A stretch of DNA of 64,000 nt from Scleroderma bovista (GCA_037178675.1 JAYMGJ010000263.1:1-64000); one strand, 5' to 3'; shown: positions 44,259 through 57,232, counted from the stretch's first letter. Made by a program: numbers and translations. Notes: generated by a model not told the origin, from the letters alone.

Positions 44259-44787
44259 TATACTCATGTATCGCAATCTCTATAAAATTTGATGTCCATT
44301 GCATGCTCCCAATGAATGCTGAATAAATGCTTTATATGTATGCTATACTCAGGATGGATGAGTGTATTAGTCAGTTATTGAGGTTCACTATATGTATAGA
44401 GAATGCTATGTGCCATACAATACTTCATATGCAACTAAGAATTGCGCTCTCGAGTCTCAATATTACAACATACCACTGAACCTCCTTACAATACATCGGT
44501 TTTTCACTTATCCTTGGTCTACAACTCGACAGGAACATATTGCACATCCAATCAACCTGTAATCCATACGTAGCAGCCATGGTTTGTTATGTTTGTTATC
44601 AGTTTCGCTACGTTCGCTATCAATCCGCTATATTCGTTATCGACTCGCAACAGTCAACATCAGTTCGTTATTAAGTGCATTATATAGAACGTTCACCATT
44701 CCAACTAGTCTTTCACTACCATTGTTGCAACATCAATTTTACTAGTCACCATTTGTTACTATTTACCAGTAGTCAACTATGTACTTT
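44259..44787. other. Spacer with degenerate short repeats
   Basis: Between convergent genes. 44584-44675 contains degenerate copies of a ~15-bp GTTCGCTATCAATCC-like word. No gene. Confidence 0.4.
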
Positions 44788-45622
44788 CTACTCGGATGAC
44801 GAATCATCACGCAGTGCAAGCATGATTTCATAGAACTTGAGCTCGGGAAGAAGCGAAAGTAATACATCATAAAGTAGCCTGATATCATATTTCAAGCCGG
44901 TGCTGCACCGCTGACACGGTGTCAGCATGATTTCCTCGACTGACTGCAAGATGGCATGCCCTTCTTCCACATGATGGGTAACATCAGCATAGAATTCATC
45001 CACCACACAGCCTGGGGCATCAAATGCAGCCAGGAGCGCTTCTTCGTAATAAGGGAGCCAGTGTCTCTCGGCTTTCCGGTTATATAAGCGCGCCCATTCC
45101 CTGATAGTCTGTTGCGTACTGACCAGCGTTGGTCCATTGCAATTGCACGGCAGGTCGTCAGGAAAGCGCATGATTCCAACATCTGGTGTAGGCGATGGAC
45201 GGAATGAGTCTTCATCTACAGACGTTCCATGGTTCAGCGGTGAAGGTGAAGACGTTAAGTCCACAACGCCGCCGCTGGAAAGACGGCTATCTAAACGCAT
45301 TTATCAGCACATTGATGTCCATAGCTACAAACGGCGAGTGAACCCACGTTCCATTGTTGATAGATCCAGGGATTGGTTATCTGACAAGCTCGCAGATTTT
45401 GAAGGTGAACGAGGCAAGTCGATGTCGACGTCATTCTGCTGGTTTAACACGATCAATCGGTTGGCTACAGAATATTTATGAATGTATCAGGAACCAGAGT
45501 TTGGTCGCGAAAGTGAACATACCATTGTCATCTCCAGACGTCGCAGACCTTGACGACAAAGGTGAACGTGTCAGGTCCACGACATCAACACCACGCTCTT
45601 GTTTTATTGTAAAGGCGGCCAT
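44788..45622 (-). CDS. Hypothetical protein with SUMO-site and SIM-like motifs
   Basis: Minus-strand gene starting MAAFTIKQERG at 45622 with at least three exons; the last runs 45285 or nearby to 44788. The N-terminus has IKQE, a fit to the sumoylation consensus, and VVDLT twice (DVVDLTRSP, GVVDLTSSP), the core of a SUMO-interaction motif, in a repeated acidic/Ser-Pro setting; a related VDIDLPRSP lies between. The C-terminal ~130 residues (REWARLYNRKAERHWLPYYE, PCQRCSTGLKYDIRLLYDVL) look globular but match nothing I know. The junction of exons 1 and 2 is not resolved in phase. It sits inside the long inverted repeats, so it may be a transposon passenger. Confidence 0.5.
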
Positions 45623-46877
45623 TTTCTTCCTGGTAGATGTTTAGTAGGTGGAACGGGGATAAGGAGAATGCGAACTTGGCACGATTTCTTATGAAAGGGA
45701 TGAGGACTTGCTTCGTGTTGGCAGGAATGACTTACCACGCTGAATGGAGCTGTGCCTTTTCGAGCTGATCTTCCTTCACCCTGATGAGGCCGTCAAGTGA
45801 GCATAAGATAGGTCATAGTCCAAAGAACTTACCCTGGCTTTGTGAGCCATCGTTTTGTCACCTCACGCTGTTTAGCAGACCGACTGGACTTTGGTTTGCA
45901 AGAGTCGCAGCCACGAGCCATGGAGCTCCAAACAGTTGGAGGATCAAAACTTGCAAGCTGATGTCAAAGAACTCACATACTTACCCAGGTGCTGGAGCTT
46001 CTGCTTTGCTAGCTAATCGTAGTCAGAGAATGAGTATTATTGAGGTGGTGTGTCGATGAAGGGAATCCCCGGCGCATGTCGAACCGATGACAAATTCTAG
46101 CATTGCACCTGGGAGTAGAGGCTGTCATTTGCATATGAGAGAGATATTAAGGTGTCAAATACCTACTTGATGGCGAACCCACCCCTGCTCCAAAATACCG
46201 GCAGTAGTCGTGAAGCGAAAGACAAGTTGTAGTGGAGTTTGAAATTTGAAGTCGAGCCGTGCGCCACAAAACACTGACTCCACCGCATCATGTCACCGCA
46301 ACGTATGCCTTGGTGGAGGGTAAGTTTGTACTTGACTGGATAGCTGATCCTAGTTTTTAGATCTTCTCTTCTTCGTATCAAGGGTATCCCTTGGGACGAG
46401 ATGCACCATCATCAAGCACTACCGGCTGATATCGGATTCATCTTCGAAGGTATGTCGTGTATGCTATTTAATGCCAGTGTACAAGCTAGCGAATTGCACG
46501 AAAACTGCTGATACTAATGTTTCGTGGGGCAGCGCTCAGCACTCAATCCCTTGATCTCATGTCATCACAGGAGGCTAATTTTCTTTTATCCCATGCATCT
46601 TGCATTCACAATTTTTTGAAGGCACGAAGGTATGTCCTTGATGGCTTATCCCATAGCTGACGGCCTCTTTAAATCGCATGCTGCCAAACGCAATATCGAA
46701 TGACACAGCTGTAGGAAAATATCGAATGTAGCCGCTGTCGAACGCAATACCGAATGTTGCCCGATGATTGATAGGTCTATGGTTTGTATACTTCTCAAAT
46801 AAACGTTTGATGGCCGCTAATTTTACATATGTCATAAAGGATTCACCGGAAACATAGCAGTCTGGTATCACGACATT
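45623..46877. other. Region with possible upstream exons, unresolved
   Basis: Plus-strand stretches such as SSLLRIKGIPWDEMHHHQAL (about 46363-46450) and SLDLMSSQEANFLLSHASCI (about 46540-46630), with splice-like borders, may be 5' exons of the gene at 46878, but I could not join them in phase. The rest (45623-46290) shows nothing firm. Confidence 0.35.
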
Positions 46878-48711
46878 ATGGACTATGTCTTTGGACCGTT
46901 CAGCAACAGCAGTCTCAACACTGGGGGTGATTATACCCCTCAAGGAGAAGCGTTCTCTGGAGGACCATTCAATGACATTGGCCACAACAATGGGGGTGAT
47001 CATCTCCCTCAAGGAGCGGGGTACAATCCATGTACGTATGATTCTTCAATCAAATGCGTTGAAAATAACACCTTTTCTTAGGGCCCGTTTTACCACTGCC
47101 TACACTCGCAGATGACTGGGACATCCCAGGAGAACAAGCTTCGACATTTGAAGGCACTTTCGACTTGGGGGACCGGAGTCCGCCTGCGTATTCAATGGAG
47201 GAGCGAGGTCTACTTCAATCCAGTCGCTTGAACGCTGATCACCACACAGTGACGCCTCCGTCACTCCCGGAGGGCACTGGCCACGTGAACGAGGATGAGA
47301 ATATCCCTCTTCGAGGCTCTAATCAAGCGACCTGGGCTGGACGCAACGCCTCATGCCCCATTATCCAGCCCCACTCGCCTTGCCGACCCCTTACTCAAGT
47401 GGCGAAGCATTCACGCCAAATCTCAAGGCTTCAAAGGCAAGAAGCTACCCAGCAGCTTAAAAAGGCGGTCACCGACCTAATCGCTGAACAAGCCATCAAG
47501 GCCGATGCGATTGCAGACGCTCACAGTGTCAAGTCGAAACGGGTGAAGGCACTCATTGTTGGCGGTACGAACTATGGGTCCAAATGCAAGTCACAGCTAT
47601 ACAATGCGCTTGTGAGCGCCAAGGCGCAGGAAGTCAACTCTGGTAAGTTTTTGTCATCTATATTTACAACTATTAACTCTCCCCCTAGGTCTTCAGGCTG
47701 GGGAGCGCCATTCCCTGATCGAGATCCAGAAAATGGTCGCGGAAGACCCGAAGATGCAGAACCTAACTGAGGAAAAAAAACAAGAATATATCTCCGCACT
47801 TTCGAATACAAGGAACATGCAGACGCATGGTGTCTGCGCAAACAACGCTGCCGCTGCACGGGACGTGCTCAAGACTGTCGATAGAATTCAGACCGAGGTA
47901 CGCATTCACCTGTTCTATTATCCTTCAATATTTACTTATTTATTCTGGAATGACACAGCTAGAAAATCTGCGCAGCTGCACTGGAATTTATGCCACCCTG
48001 TTCGTTGTCCGTGGACATGTGAACGATACGACTCAGGGAACTATGTACACGTCCGATGATTCGGAAGACTTTTGGGAGGACCACCTTCACCGTCCCTTGG
48101 CAGATATCTGCCGTCAATATGAGCAGTGGGCTTGCGCCCAAGGAAAAAGTATGTGATCACTCAGTAAATTTTAACTCTACACTGACTGTTGTCCAGACCT
48201 TGTGGAACGGGACTCACCACCGAATCTACGCAAGCAAATCACACGCATGGTATCCCGGGGTCTCAGTATGTTATAACAAGTATTTGTTAGGTTTAACTCA
48301 TTTGTTTTAGTTGCCATTACAGGGAAAAAAGACATCGTGATGAATTATCGCAACTACGAGACTTCTATCGTCGGAGCGTGGGGTGTGAGGCTCATTGGAT
48401 GGCCCACTGGTATCCCGTTTGTCAGCCCAAGCCATCTAGGCACGGTATCGGAGCTCCGGAAGATTCGTGACACACTGAAATCGAAATTTTGCAAATGGGA
48501 AGCACTTTCAGCAAGTGAGCTCCAAGCACACGAGGCCAACCTCCAAGCTCGTCAAGCAGCTGGCGAAGTCATCAAGGTCCCGCGAAAGAGATGCTCTGAC
48601 TCTGGCGTCCGCAAAGGAAAAAGGGTTTCGACAACAGAAAGGCCTGCCAAAAGAGCTAGGAGGACTGCACCCAAGAGCGCGGAGCACATGGAGTCGGGCA
48701 ACGAGGAATAA
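46878..48711 (+). CDS. Six-exon gene of a recurrent Agaricomycete family, function unknown
   Basis: Exons 46878-47031, 47082-47642, 47689-47897, 47959-48148, 48197-48265 and 48311-48711 join in phase to 527 aa with introns of 45-61 bp. The N-terminal half is low-complexity (Pro/Gly/Ser-rich, then a basic helix SRLQRQEATQQLKKAVTDLI). Then come GLQAGERHSLIEIQKMVAED, ATLFVVRGHVNDTT, KDIVMNYRNYETSIVGAWGV, LIGWPTGIPFVSPSHLGT and a basic KRARR tail. I recall these blocks from many uncharacterised, transposon-adjacent proteins of mushrooms, but no function. It is inside the inverted repeats, in opposite orientation to the KDZ gene, and is free of stops. The true 5' end may lie further upstream. Confidence 0.65.
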
Positions 48712-49407
48712 ACCTAGGCAATACATTCATTTATCGTATCCTTGTGCATATTGCAGTGCACACAATTGTAGTAGTTTTAGCTGTTTATGGTGGCTTATTC
48801 ACTACTACCACACAATGTATCGGTGATGAATTGGTGACTAACAATACAATGAAATATCTGGACGCGAAGGACGGAGTGCACGGCATTGGTTCGTTATCAA
48901 GCACAGTGAGCATGCATGGGCGGGGCAATGCTGACGTCAGCATGTGACAGCGCACGGACGGCCGGACCGCGCAGTACCGTCCCGTCACGCACGTTGATTT
49001 GTAATCTGTACAAGTACAGCAAAGTTAAACTAGGTTTTATGTAGTGTTGTACTCGTAATATAAGCATACTAGTGATAACCCACAAGGCACAAAAAGCCTG
49101 GAGTTCTGAATCGCAGTATTTGGGGCGGAACGTGAGCTCATCGTCGGACACAGCGAGCACGACGGCAGGAGACAGCAGGCGCAATGCCCAACATCGGCAG
49201 CGCCCCACTGACAGCTGGACACGTGCCTGTCAACGTCACATGTGAGGGGATTGGCTCCGAGCACGACTGGTATTGTAGGATAAGGACACCCCATACTGAA
49301 GAGATATTGAAGGATGCTGTATTTTGTTCTATCTACTACATATTAGAGGGGCACACCACACGCGATAGCAAGTCTAATTAGTATAGTATACGTGGGAGTC
49401 ACAGGTG
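48712..49407. other. Spacer between the six-exon gene and the right inverted repeat
   Basis: No gene or repeat recognised. Confidence 0.35.
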
Positions 49408-50873
49408 GTACATGCCCAGGACATGGTGTATATGGCCTTATTTGTTAGGTACATGTACACTGCAGCTGTGCTACACCGCGGTAATTTTCCCGCGGCCTTA
49501 TTTGTCCATACAATCCTTCCTGCAGCTAGGACTGGGATCTCAGTGCATTAACTGCGCAAATCATATTTACTCAGTTGTACATGTCCAGGACATGGCATGT
49601 ATGGCCTTATTTGTTAGGTACATGTACACCGCAGCTGTGCTACACCGCAGTAATTTTCCCGCGGCCTTATTTGTCTGCACAATCCTCCCTGCGGCTAGGA
49701 CTGGGATCTCAGTGCATTAAATATGCAAATCATATTTACTCAGTTGTACATGCCCAGGAAATGTCTTATTTGTAAGGGACATGTGTACTGCTGCTGTGTT
49801 AGGCCACGGTAATCTTCCCGCGGCCTCATTTGTCCATACAATCCTTCCTACTACTGGATCATGTATTAACTGTGAAAATCATATTTACTCAGTTGTACAT
49901 AGCCTGGAACTGTTTTGTATGGCCTTATTTGTTAAGTACATGTGTACCGCGGCTGTGCTAGGCTGCAGTAAATTTCCCGCGGCCATATTTGTCCATATAA
50001 TCCATCCTGCTACTAGATCATGTATTAACTGTGAAAATCATATTTACTCAATTGTACATAGCCTGGAACTGTTTTGTATGGCCCTATTTGTTAAGGACAT
50101 GTGTACCGCGGCTGTGCTAGGCCGCGGTAATTTTCCCGCAGCCATATTTGTCCATATAATCTATCCTGCTGCTAGAACTTGTTTTTCATTTGTATAAATC
50201 ATATTTACACAGTTGTATATGCCCAGGACATGGTTTGTATGGCCTTATTTGTTAGGGGCATGTCCACTGCAGCTCTAGGTTGAAGTAACTTGCCTGCATC
50301 AACCCACATTAGTCAACCTGAGGTAGTCAACCCATGGTAGTCAACCCGCGGTAGTTACCCTGCGGTAGTTAACCCATGGTAGTCAACCCGAGTTAGTTAA
50401 CCCACGGTAGTCAATCCGCAGTAGTCAATCCGCGGTAGTCAACCCATGGTAGTTAACCCATGGTAGTCAACCCGAGTTAGTTAACCCACAGTAGTCAATC
50501 CGCAGTAGTCAATCCGCAGTAGTCAACCCACGGTAGTCAACCCGCGGTAGTCAAACCCTGGCAGTGAACCTGCAGTCCTATTTGTAGTTCCACCTTATTG
50601 CCCAGTGGCTCAGCCCTACTATATTCATTGGTACTAATGTTTCCTAGCCCACCTGTTACCTTCCATTACAGCAAATCTCAGCCCGCACCTATGACATGGT
50701 GATTACACCTTTATCCACTCCCCTGAAACAGCACCATAGCCCACCCATATCACAAGGTGATAATATCCAACTTGGGCCCAACCCATGTTACACGGTGACA
50801 GTCCATCCTTGGGCTACCGTCCGCTGGCCCGTGACACTCGGCCGATTTTCACCTTCGGGTGGCCGTGTAAGAC
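49408..50873 (-). repeat. Right long inverted repeat
   Basis: Reverse complement of 38032-39487. Pairing stops at GTACATGCCC (49408), where the left arm continues with more 165-bp units while the right side turns into unrelated sequence. Confidence 0.85.
50298..50560 (-). repeat. 14-bp minisatellite, right arm copy
   Basis: Reverse-complement copy (GCGGTAGTCAACCC) of the left-arm minisatellite, with a few different unit variants. Confidence 0.85.
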
Positions 50874-51090
50874 GGGACAAAGTAGGTACATTATGTGGAT
50901 CTGCACATGCTTGGGCAAACTGACAAGGTCATTGGATAAGTATGGCAGAACATGTCAAGAGATTTTTACATCCCTTGTGTTGTACAGGTATGTGGCGATG
51001 GGACGACACAGTGTCCACAATGATCCGAGGAGATGATCAATTAGTGCATGAACACATACAAGACAGACATGGGGCGAAGGGAAAATAAAG
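50874..51090. other. Flank outside the composite element
   Basis: Nothing recognised. AAAGTAGGT just outside the right repeat mirrors ACCTACTT outside the left repeat, so the inverted repeat may extend a few more bases. Confidence 0.3.
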
Positions 51091-51204
51091 GACCCATGGG
51101 TCACTTATAATAATGGCCCCTGCGGTGGTCATTGTGACCACCCAGCTTCCTGCAATGAAGCTCAACTTGTGTCGAGCTGCCCAATCTGCAAACCTCTTTT
51201 TCAT
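51091..51204 (-). pseudogene. Rcf2/HIG1-domain fragment
   Basis: Minus strand reads MKKRFADWAARHKLSFIAGS followed by WVVTMTTAGAIIISDPW. It resembles the first helix and loop of the HIG1 domain in mitochondrial Rcf2 (respiratory supercomplex factor). The usual continuation and second helix are absent, so only a fragment is present. Confidence 0.45.
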
Positions 51205-53526
51205 GGTGAGGGTCCCCCACTGGAGCTGCTCCTCATGCCCACAATGTTCAACGGTGAATTTATCCACACCATCCCTGAGGAATCCAGCATATATATGCTG
51301 GAAAGGGGTAAATTTATATTCAAATGTGTGAGTGATTTCAACAGAGTACCACGCACCAGTATGCGGTGTTCTGTGAGGATGTTTATCATAGGAAATACAG
51401 CAACGATGGTGCCTACTTGTTTAGTTGCTTGATGAAAGAGGTAAAGTTGGAGTACTTGAACATGTGAGGAAGGGCAGACTTGGTGAACACCTGAAAAAGT
51501 GGACAGCGTGTGCTAGCGAGCAACCGTGAGTGGAAGGAAGATTGATGAAGTCGACCATGGGGAAGGGGAAGTAAGAAAGAAGTGATATAGTGAGACCACC
51601 TTTACAACAAAGAAATCTTCACTGGGGCCCATGATACGATGTGCAAGAATGGGTGGTCCGCGAGCATCATCAGCAAATTCACACATTACTTTTTTCCACT
51701 TTTGCCACTTTTCAGAATCATTTTATGGCTTTTTGACTTTTTCTACTTCACACTTTGTTGAAAGTAAAAAAAGTCCAATGGCTCCACAAAAGTTGAAAAA
51801 GTTGAAAAAGTTGGCTTGCAATCATGAGGTCACTAGTATTATAAAATTGTTTGTCTTAGCAATTGACTCAGTAGGTAATTAATTACTATGGAATGCTACC
51901 AACATCGTCACTACTGTACAGCGGAGGCAGTGACTACCAACGTGGGTGGTGCCACTGCACGTTAGTGGTCAAGGCCATAGGGAAGGCCGTTATTGTCATG
52001 CCGAGTCATTGTCATTGTTGAGCTGGTGGTGGGGCTGGTGGCCGTTGTGCGGTGGTGGGGCTGTTGTCATTGTCGTTGATGGTGGGGCCATTGTCATTGT
52101 CATTGGTGGTGGATCGTTGTGGTTGGTGGTGAGGGCCGTTATGGTTGTCGTGCTGGTGGCCCGTGGGGTTGTTGATGTCCTTGATAGTGGAAGTGGTGAT
52201 GTGGCCATCAAGTCTTGGGACTTTGCAAAAATTTCGGGCATGTTGTGATTACATCAGCGTGTTTATAGGATGACATGGCCTTCCACCAACAAGCAACTGT
52301 CATGTCCCTCCTACTCTGTCGTCCTCCTGGTCATCCAGTGATGCTTCTCTACCTCCACTCCCGTCTTCTGGAATGTATGACCAAGATGAGCAGCAAGTTC
52401 ACCAGTGGGTCCCTGACTGCTCTTGAGACTCGAGGTGATGACGTGTCTTTTTATATTCCCAGTGCCAGGCTGCCAGGCTGCCAGTGTTATCTTTATCACC
52501 GATGCTCAGCCCTTTTTCTGTGGTGTACGTCCATTTTTTTTACTCCTTGCATCACCTTGTACTGCTGAATCTTGTATTTTCATTACCAAGGGTCAGCCAA
52601 CAACCAGCCCCACTTGCCAGCATGACAACAGTACCAATGACGACAACAACGCCCCCACCTCCAGCTCAGCGTGACAACAATAACGTGCAACAGCGCCCAC
52701 CCCGGTAGCCTGGCACCACTTTCACGTGAACGTGATGGGCATCTATCTTCCTTTTCCCTCTCGACACCATGTGATGCGCGTTGTAGAAGGTAGGTTCCGG
52801 AAGGGTGCAAAACAGGTCCGCCCAAGGGAACTGGGTCTGGCTCAAACTGGTAGAGTCGGAAAAGTGAAGGAAGGTGCACAGAGCACTCGGACTAGCAAGG
52901 AGTGGGGTGTGACGAGCAGCGCAGTGGAAAAGAGAGTGGACAAGAGAGCGCGAGGTGTGCCCTAGTCAAAAGCCTAGAGAGTTCCCTAGAGAGCGGAGGA
53001 GAGATGTATGCGAAAGCGAGGGACACGCGGCGAAAGACGAGACGATGCAACGAAACGAGCGAATACGATAAAATGCGGCGACGAGACCTTGAACAAACTG
53101 AAACCTCATGTAGAAGCTGGGGCTCTTACTCTGCTATGAGGGGGAAAAGAGAGTGGTGTATTCTTCCAGGGTAAGGTATATGTGGCCCTAGGACCGATGT
53201 ACGGAACATAAGGGTCAAGAAACTCTGTAGCGCTCCAAGCGCGTCTAAGCGGTAACTCTAGTCTAAATAAGGGAAATGGTGTGCACTCTGGCGCTATCTG
53301 ACGTAATGAAAAGGGTCCACAACTGAGTAACAGGCACCCGAGCATCAACAAATGACATAAAGAAGTGGGAAACTCTAACAAGGGAGACGGGCGCGAAGAC
53401 GTACCCATGACGCGAAGTGTACAAAAGAGGGAGGGCCGGAACAGCTTAACAGGGTCGCGGGTGGTTGCGTTTGCGTGCGAGTGAGTGAAGGTGGTTGAGT
53501 CGGGTCCTACTTGAGCTTGGGCAAGC
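51205..53526. other. Low-complexity and unrecognised region
   Basis: 51690-51815 is T-rich then A/G-rich around GTTGAAAAAGTTGAAAAAG. 51990-52200 is a GGTGGT/GTTGTC-type repeat. 52600-52690 is a CAACAA/CACC tract. Open frames here follow the composition and show no domain. Confidence 0.35.
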
Positions 53527-53760
53527 ATTCGGGTGGTCTGCGAGTCGAGTTGTGGCTACACCCGTGCGAGCGATCGGGCGCACAGCAGCTGCGGATACAC
53601 TCGCACGAGAGAGAACGCGAGCGGGTTGGACGTGACGTGATCGAGTGCGATGCGAGACGAGTCACGACTACACCCGTGCGAGTGATCAGGCACGCAGCAG
53701 CCACGGATGCACTCGCGCGAGCGAGCGAGCAGTCGGGTGTGATGCGATCGAACAGATGCG
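53527..53760. repeat. CpG-rich ~114-bp tandem repeat
   Basis: Two copies marked by CTACACCCGTGCGAG (about 53554 and 53668) followed by GCAGCAGC and CACTCGC, with many CGAGCGAG words. Strikingly CpG-rich compared with its surroundings. Confidence 0.6.
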
Positions 53761-53899
53761 AGCGGATGGGCTAGTATGCGGGTCGGATGCGATGCAATCA
53801 GGGGGTGTGCCTTATCGCGGGGGCGCGTCTAGGTGGGTCTCTCGCAGGGCTTAGGGTGTGACAGCTAGGGAGCTGTGCGCCTAGAGACCCGGGTGTCTC

Positions 53900-54205
53900 T
53901 ACAGTGTGCTTGCTGCTTCTCTTCTCTTGGCTTGTCTGTCGGTGAGCGCTGCCTTGCAGCCTCTGTAGGTGAGTTTCATGTTTTCGGGTCGTTTCGACAC
54001 ATTCTAATGTTTTCTGCTTCGTTTACAGCCATTTTCGTGTTGTTTGCAATGCTTGGCACATCTGCACATATGCTCAATGTATCTGTGCGGTTCCCGAGTC
54101 CGTTCAGCTTGTCTGGACGTCCTCTGGCAGCTCCAGTAGGTGAGTCCAATGGTTTCCTTCTCTTTCAGGTTGTTCTAATGTTCTGGGTTGCATTTGTAGT
54201 CATTA
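53900..54205. repeat. Imperfect ~170-bp duplication next to the palindrome
   Basis: Two related blocks, each with CTTGTCTG, a GTAGGTGAGT word and TGTTCTAATGTT or ATTCTAATGTT, end exactly where the palindrome begins. The right side of the palindrome has no counterpart. Confidence 0.5.
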
Positions 54206-57200
54206 ACATTCTATGTCCTTTTGTGTAAGTCGGTTAGGGTCAAAGTAGGGTTCTAGTAGCATTTGTACCCCTGATCTACGCACACCAATACATTTAAGTG
54301 TGCGTGGAACACTACATGCAATGTATCATGCAAATCATATACCCCCATGATATGCGTATCACAGCTGTATGACTGATATATATTAGAATACTGAGATGTG
54401 TTGGTATGATCTGCACATATCATGGGGGTACTTGATATGCGTGACAGTGTGGATGGATAATATATAGTACAATATCATAATATAACACTAAGATTCATGC
54501 ATATCGAAGGGGTCCATGAAATGTGCAATACAGTGTCACAGTTAATTCAATCCACCAAATGTGAATAAAATGACAGGATCTGCGCAAATGATGGGGGTAC
54601 ATGAAATGTGTGACACAGGGGTAGTACAACACATGTTATTTCAAATACCATGTGGCATAAATTGATCTGATTTCATTTGGAGTGCAGAGATTAAAACAAT
54701 CGATTGTGTGAATCAAACCAATAAAACAAACAAAATTACATGAGATGAAAATATGGATCCTAAGAGTACAACATGTGTGGTGGTGTACTGAATACATGGG
54801 GTGTATATGAACAAACTGATAGATAATATAAAGTTGAATTCTATGTCCTTTTGTGTGACTCTGTATCATATCTGATTCCAATCAATGTCACTACTTATCA
54901 ATAAGGTGACATTATCTGCGCAAATGATGGGGGTACCTGATATGCATGCTACTGGGGTAGTACAACTATACCTCACGTCAAATAACATGAGGTATATATC
55001 AATCAGATTGTATTCAAGAGTGTGAACATCAAAATGATAAACCATGCAGATAAATTCTAATTACCATTATTGTAACCCCTCGATTAAATAGTGGAAAATG
55101 CGCAAATAAAGGAGCCCCATGATTTGCGCAAAACAGGGGTCTCAGAATCAAAATACCCTACATCCACTGTGTTGGATTATCATAATCATGTATGATCTCA
55201 ACAATTATTGTACAACCATCAGATTATTTATTATTTATTATTTATATGCTAGTCATGCACAAACAATTACTATAATATAGTGTTTGCTTATCATATATTG
55301 ACCACCTGATAATATTTTATGGCATAGAAAACACAGGCTCTATGAATGACTGGAACACATGCTGAGCACAACAATTACTGAATATGGATCACCATCACCA
55401 TCACCATACATGGTGATGCCTGCACAGCCACCAGAAAAGGTTTTGCATTCATGCTGGATAATTGACTAGAACAATAACAGTACTCACTATTCCACTGGCT
55501 ACCACCAACATCTACCATATATGATTGTTTCTGCACAGCCACATATATTGTATTTAGCATACATCCTTATGAAATTGTCTACCAATGATGACCAGGGATT
55601 TCAAGGCATTACTAGTGATTACCAGAGTGTGAGAAGGAACGATTCCTGGCCAACAATATCAAAGTGGCTGCAGGAAATTAGTGTATGCTCCATATAGCAA
55701 ATACTACCATCTATGCACATGACGGTACATAGTAGATGAAATGCAGCACACGGCAATACGGTTGATAATAAACTTACCTGTGCAAGACAGTTGTTGTGCA
55801 GTGATCACCAGTGATTAGCAGAGTGATTCCTACCATACATGGACATACCTGGACAGGGACATAAATTTAGCATACATGTATAGTAAATTGACTAGCAGTG
55901 ATTGTTACCATACATGGAGATATGTGGATAGGCACTAAGCACGAGTAGCAAATAGGAGAATTGTACCTGGACAGCGACAGGGAATTAGTACAGAGGTATG
56001 GGTGAATTTAGTACACCAAGGATGAAAATAAAATAATTAGTAGAGTAACCATGGATGATAGTTAGATGGGGAGTGAAAAGTATGGTAAATAGTGATGAGT
56101 AGAAGAGAAGGAAAATATAAGATGATGATAATGACATGGGTAGTGAATACTATGATATAATAGTGAACATGGGGATGAGAAATTAGTAAATTGAGTGGGA
56201 GAATACTAAGAGTGACGAGTGACGAGCATGAGTGATTGAGTATGATAATATAAGATTGAAGAAACAGGAAGATAATTATGATGGAAATAGGATACAGACA
56301 TGGTCGATTTCAGGGTGGAATTGTAGAATGATAAGGGAGTTTTGTAGATGGGAAATCAACTGTAGAGTAAGTTATTCTAAGTGGTTTCATGTGACTTGGT
56401 GATGATGAAAGTAGGTGTTCTATTAGCATTTGTCGGACCGATCCACAGACTCCCATAGTTGTTTGTATGGGTAAAGCAGTACATGGAATACAACATGCAA
56501 ATCATATATCCCAACAACATGCATGACACAAGTAAAATGACTGACATATATTAGCATATATCAACATGTTGGTATAATGCACGCATTCTATGGGGGTAGT
56601 TGATATAGAATACTGAAACATGTTGATATGATCTGCACAACAGTGTGGGTGGACAATATATAGTACAATATTATAATATAACAATATGATTCACGGATAT
56701 GGAAGGGGCCCAGGAAATGCGCAATACAGTGTCACAGATAATTCAATATACCAAATGTGAATAAAATGACAGGATCTGCGCAAATGATGGGGTACCTGAA
56801 ATGGGTGAGACAGGGGTAGTACAACATATATTGATCAGATTTCATTTGGAGTGTGGATATTAAAACAATCAATCATGTGGAACAAAATTACATGTAAGGG
56901 AAATATGAATCCTATGAATAAAATAAGGGTAGTAGTGTACCAGGTAGACGAGGTGTTGATGAATAAAGTGAGAAACAAAATGAAGCAGAATGAAAGTTGT
57001 ACAGGTAATTACAAGCGGAGACAGAAGTTGCAGTGATCCAATCTATACCCTCAACCCAAACAATGGTAACATTTCAACTTCCTACCACCACCACCACCAC
57101 CACCACCACCACCACTCATACTAACAAACAAGATGCCCACACAAGCAAAGGAGGGAGGAGAAGCAAAGAGAAAGAAGGAAAAGGATTGAAAGGAAGCAGG

Positions 57201-57232
57201 AGATGGTGCCAAGGTGTGTGATGATGACATTG
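54206..57232 (+). repeat. Left arm of the palindrome
   Basis: 3027 bp. It contains an internal diverged duplication: 54240-54870 resembles 56420-56900. It carries at least seven copies of a motif built from GCGCAAAT, ATGGGGGTAC and ACANGGGG. Confidence 0.85.

Larger units (their letters stand above)
38032..50873. mobile_element. 12.8-kb composite element with long inverted repeats and a KDZ transposase
   Basis: The two ends are 1.46-kb inverted repeats (38032-39487 and 49408-50873). Their outer tips read CACGGCCACCCGAAGGTG inward. Inside lie the KDZ transposase (minus) and three further genes in alternating orientation. KDZ (Kyakuja-Dileera-Zisupton) elements are large DNA transposons expanded in Agaricomycetes. 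That the repeats are the true TIRs of the KDZ element is inference: no target-site duplication was identified, and the left side has extra tandem repeats the right side lacks. No TET/JBP dioxygenase, a known KDZ passenger, was seen. Confidence 0.6.

Noticed and set aside
53875..54228. 117-codon hydrophobic frame beside the palindrome
   Set aside because: It runs through an internal duplication with splice-like words and ends inside the palindrome; no domain.
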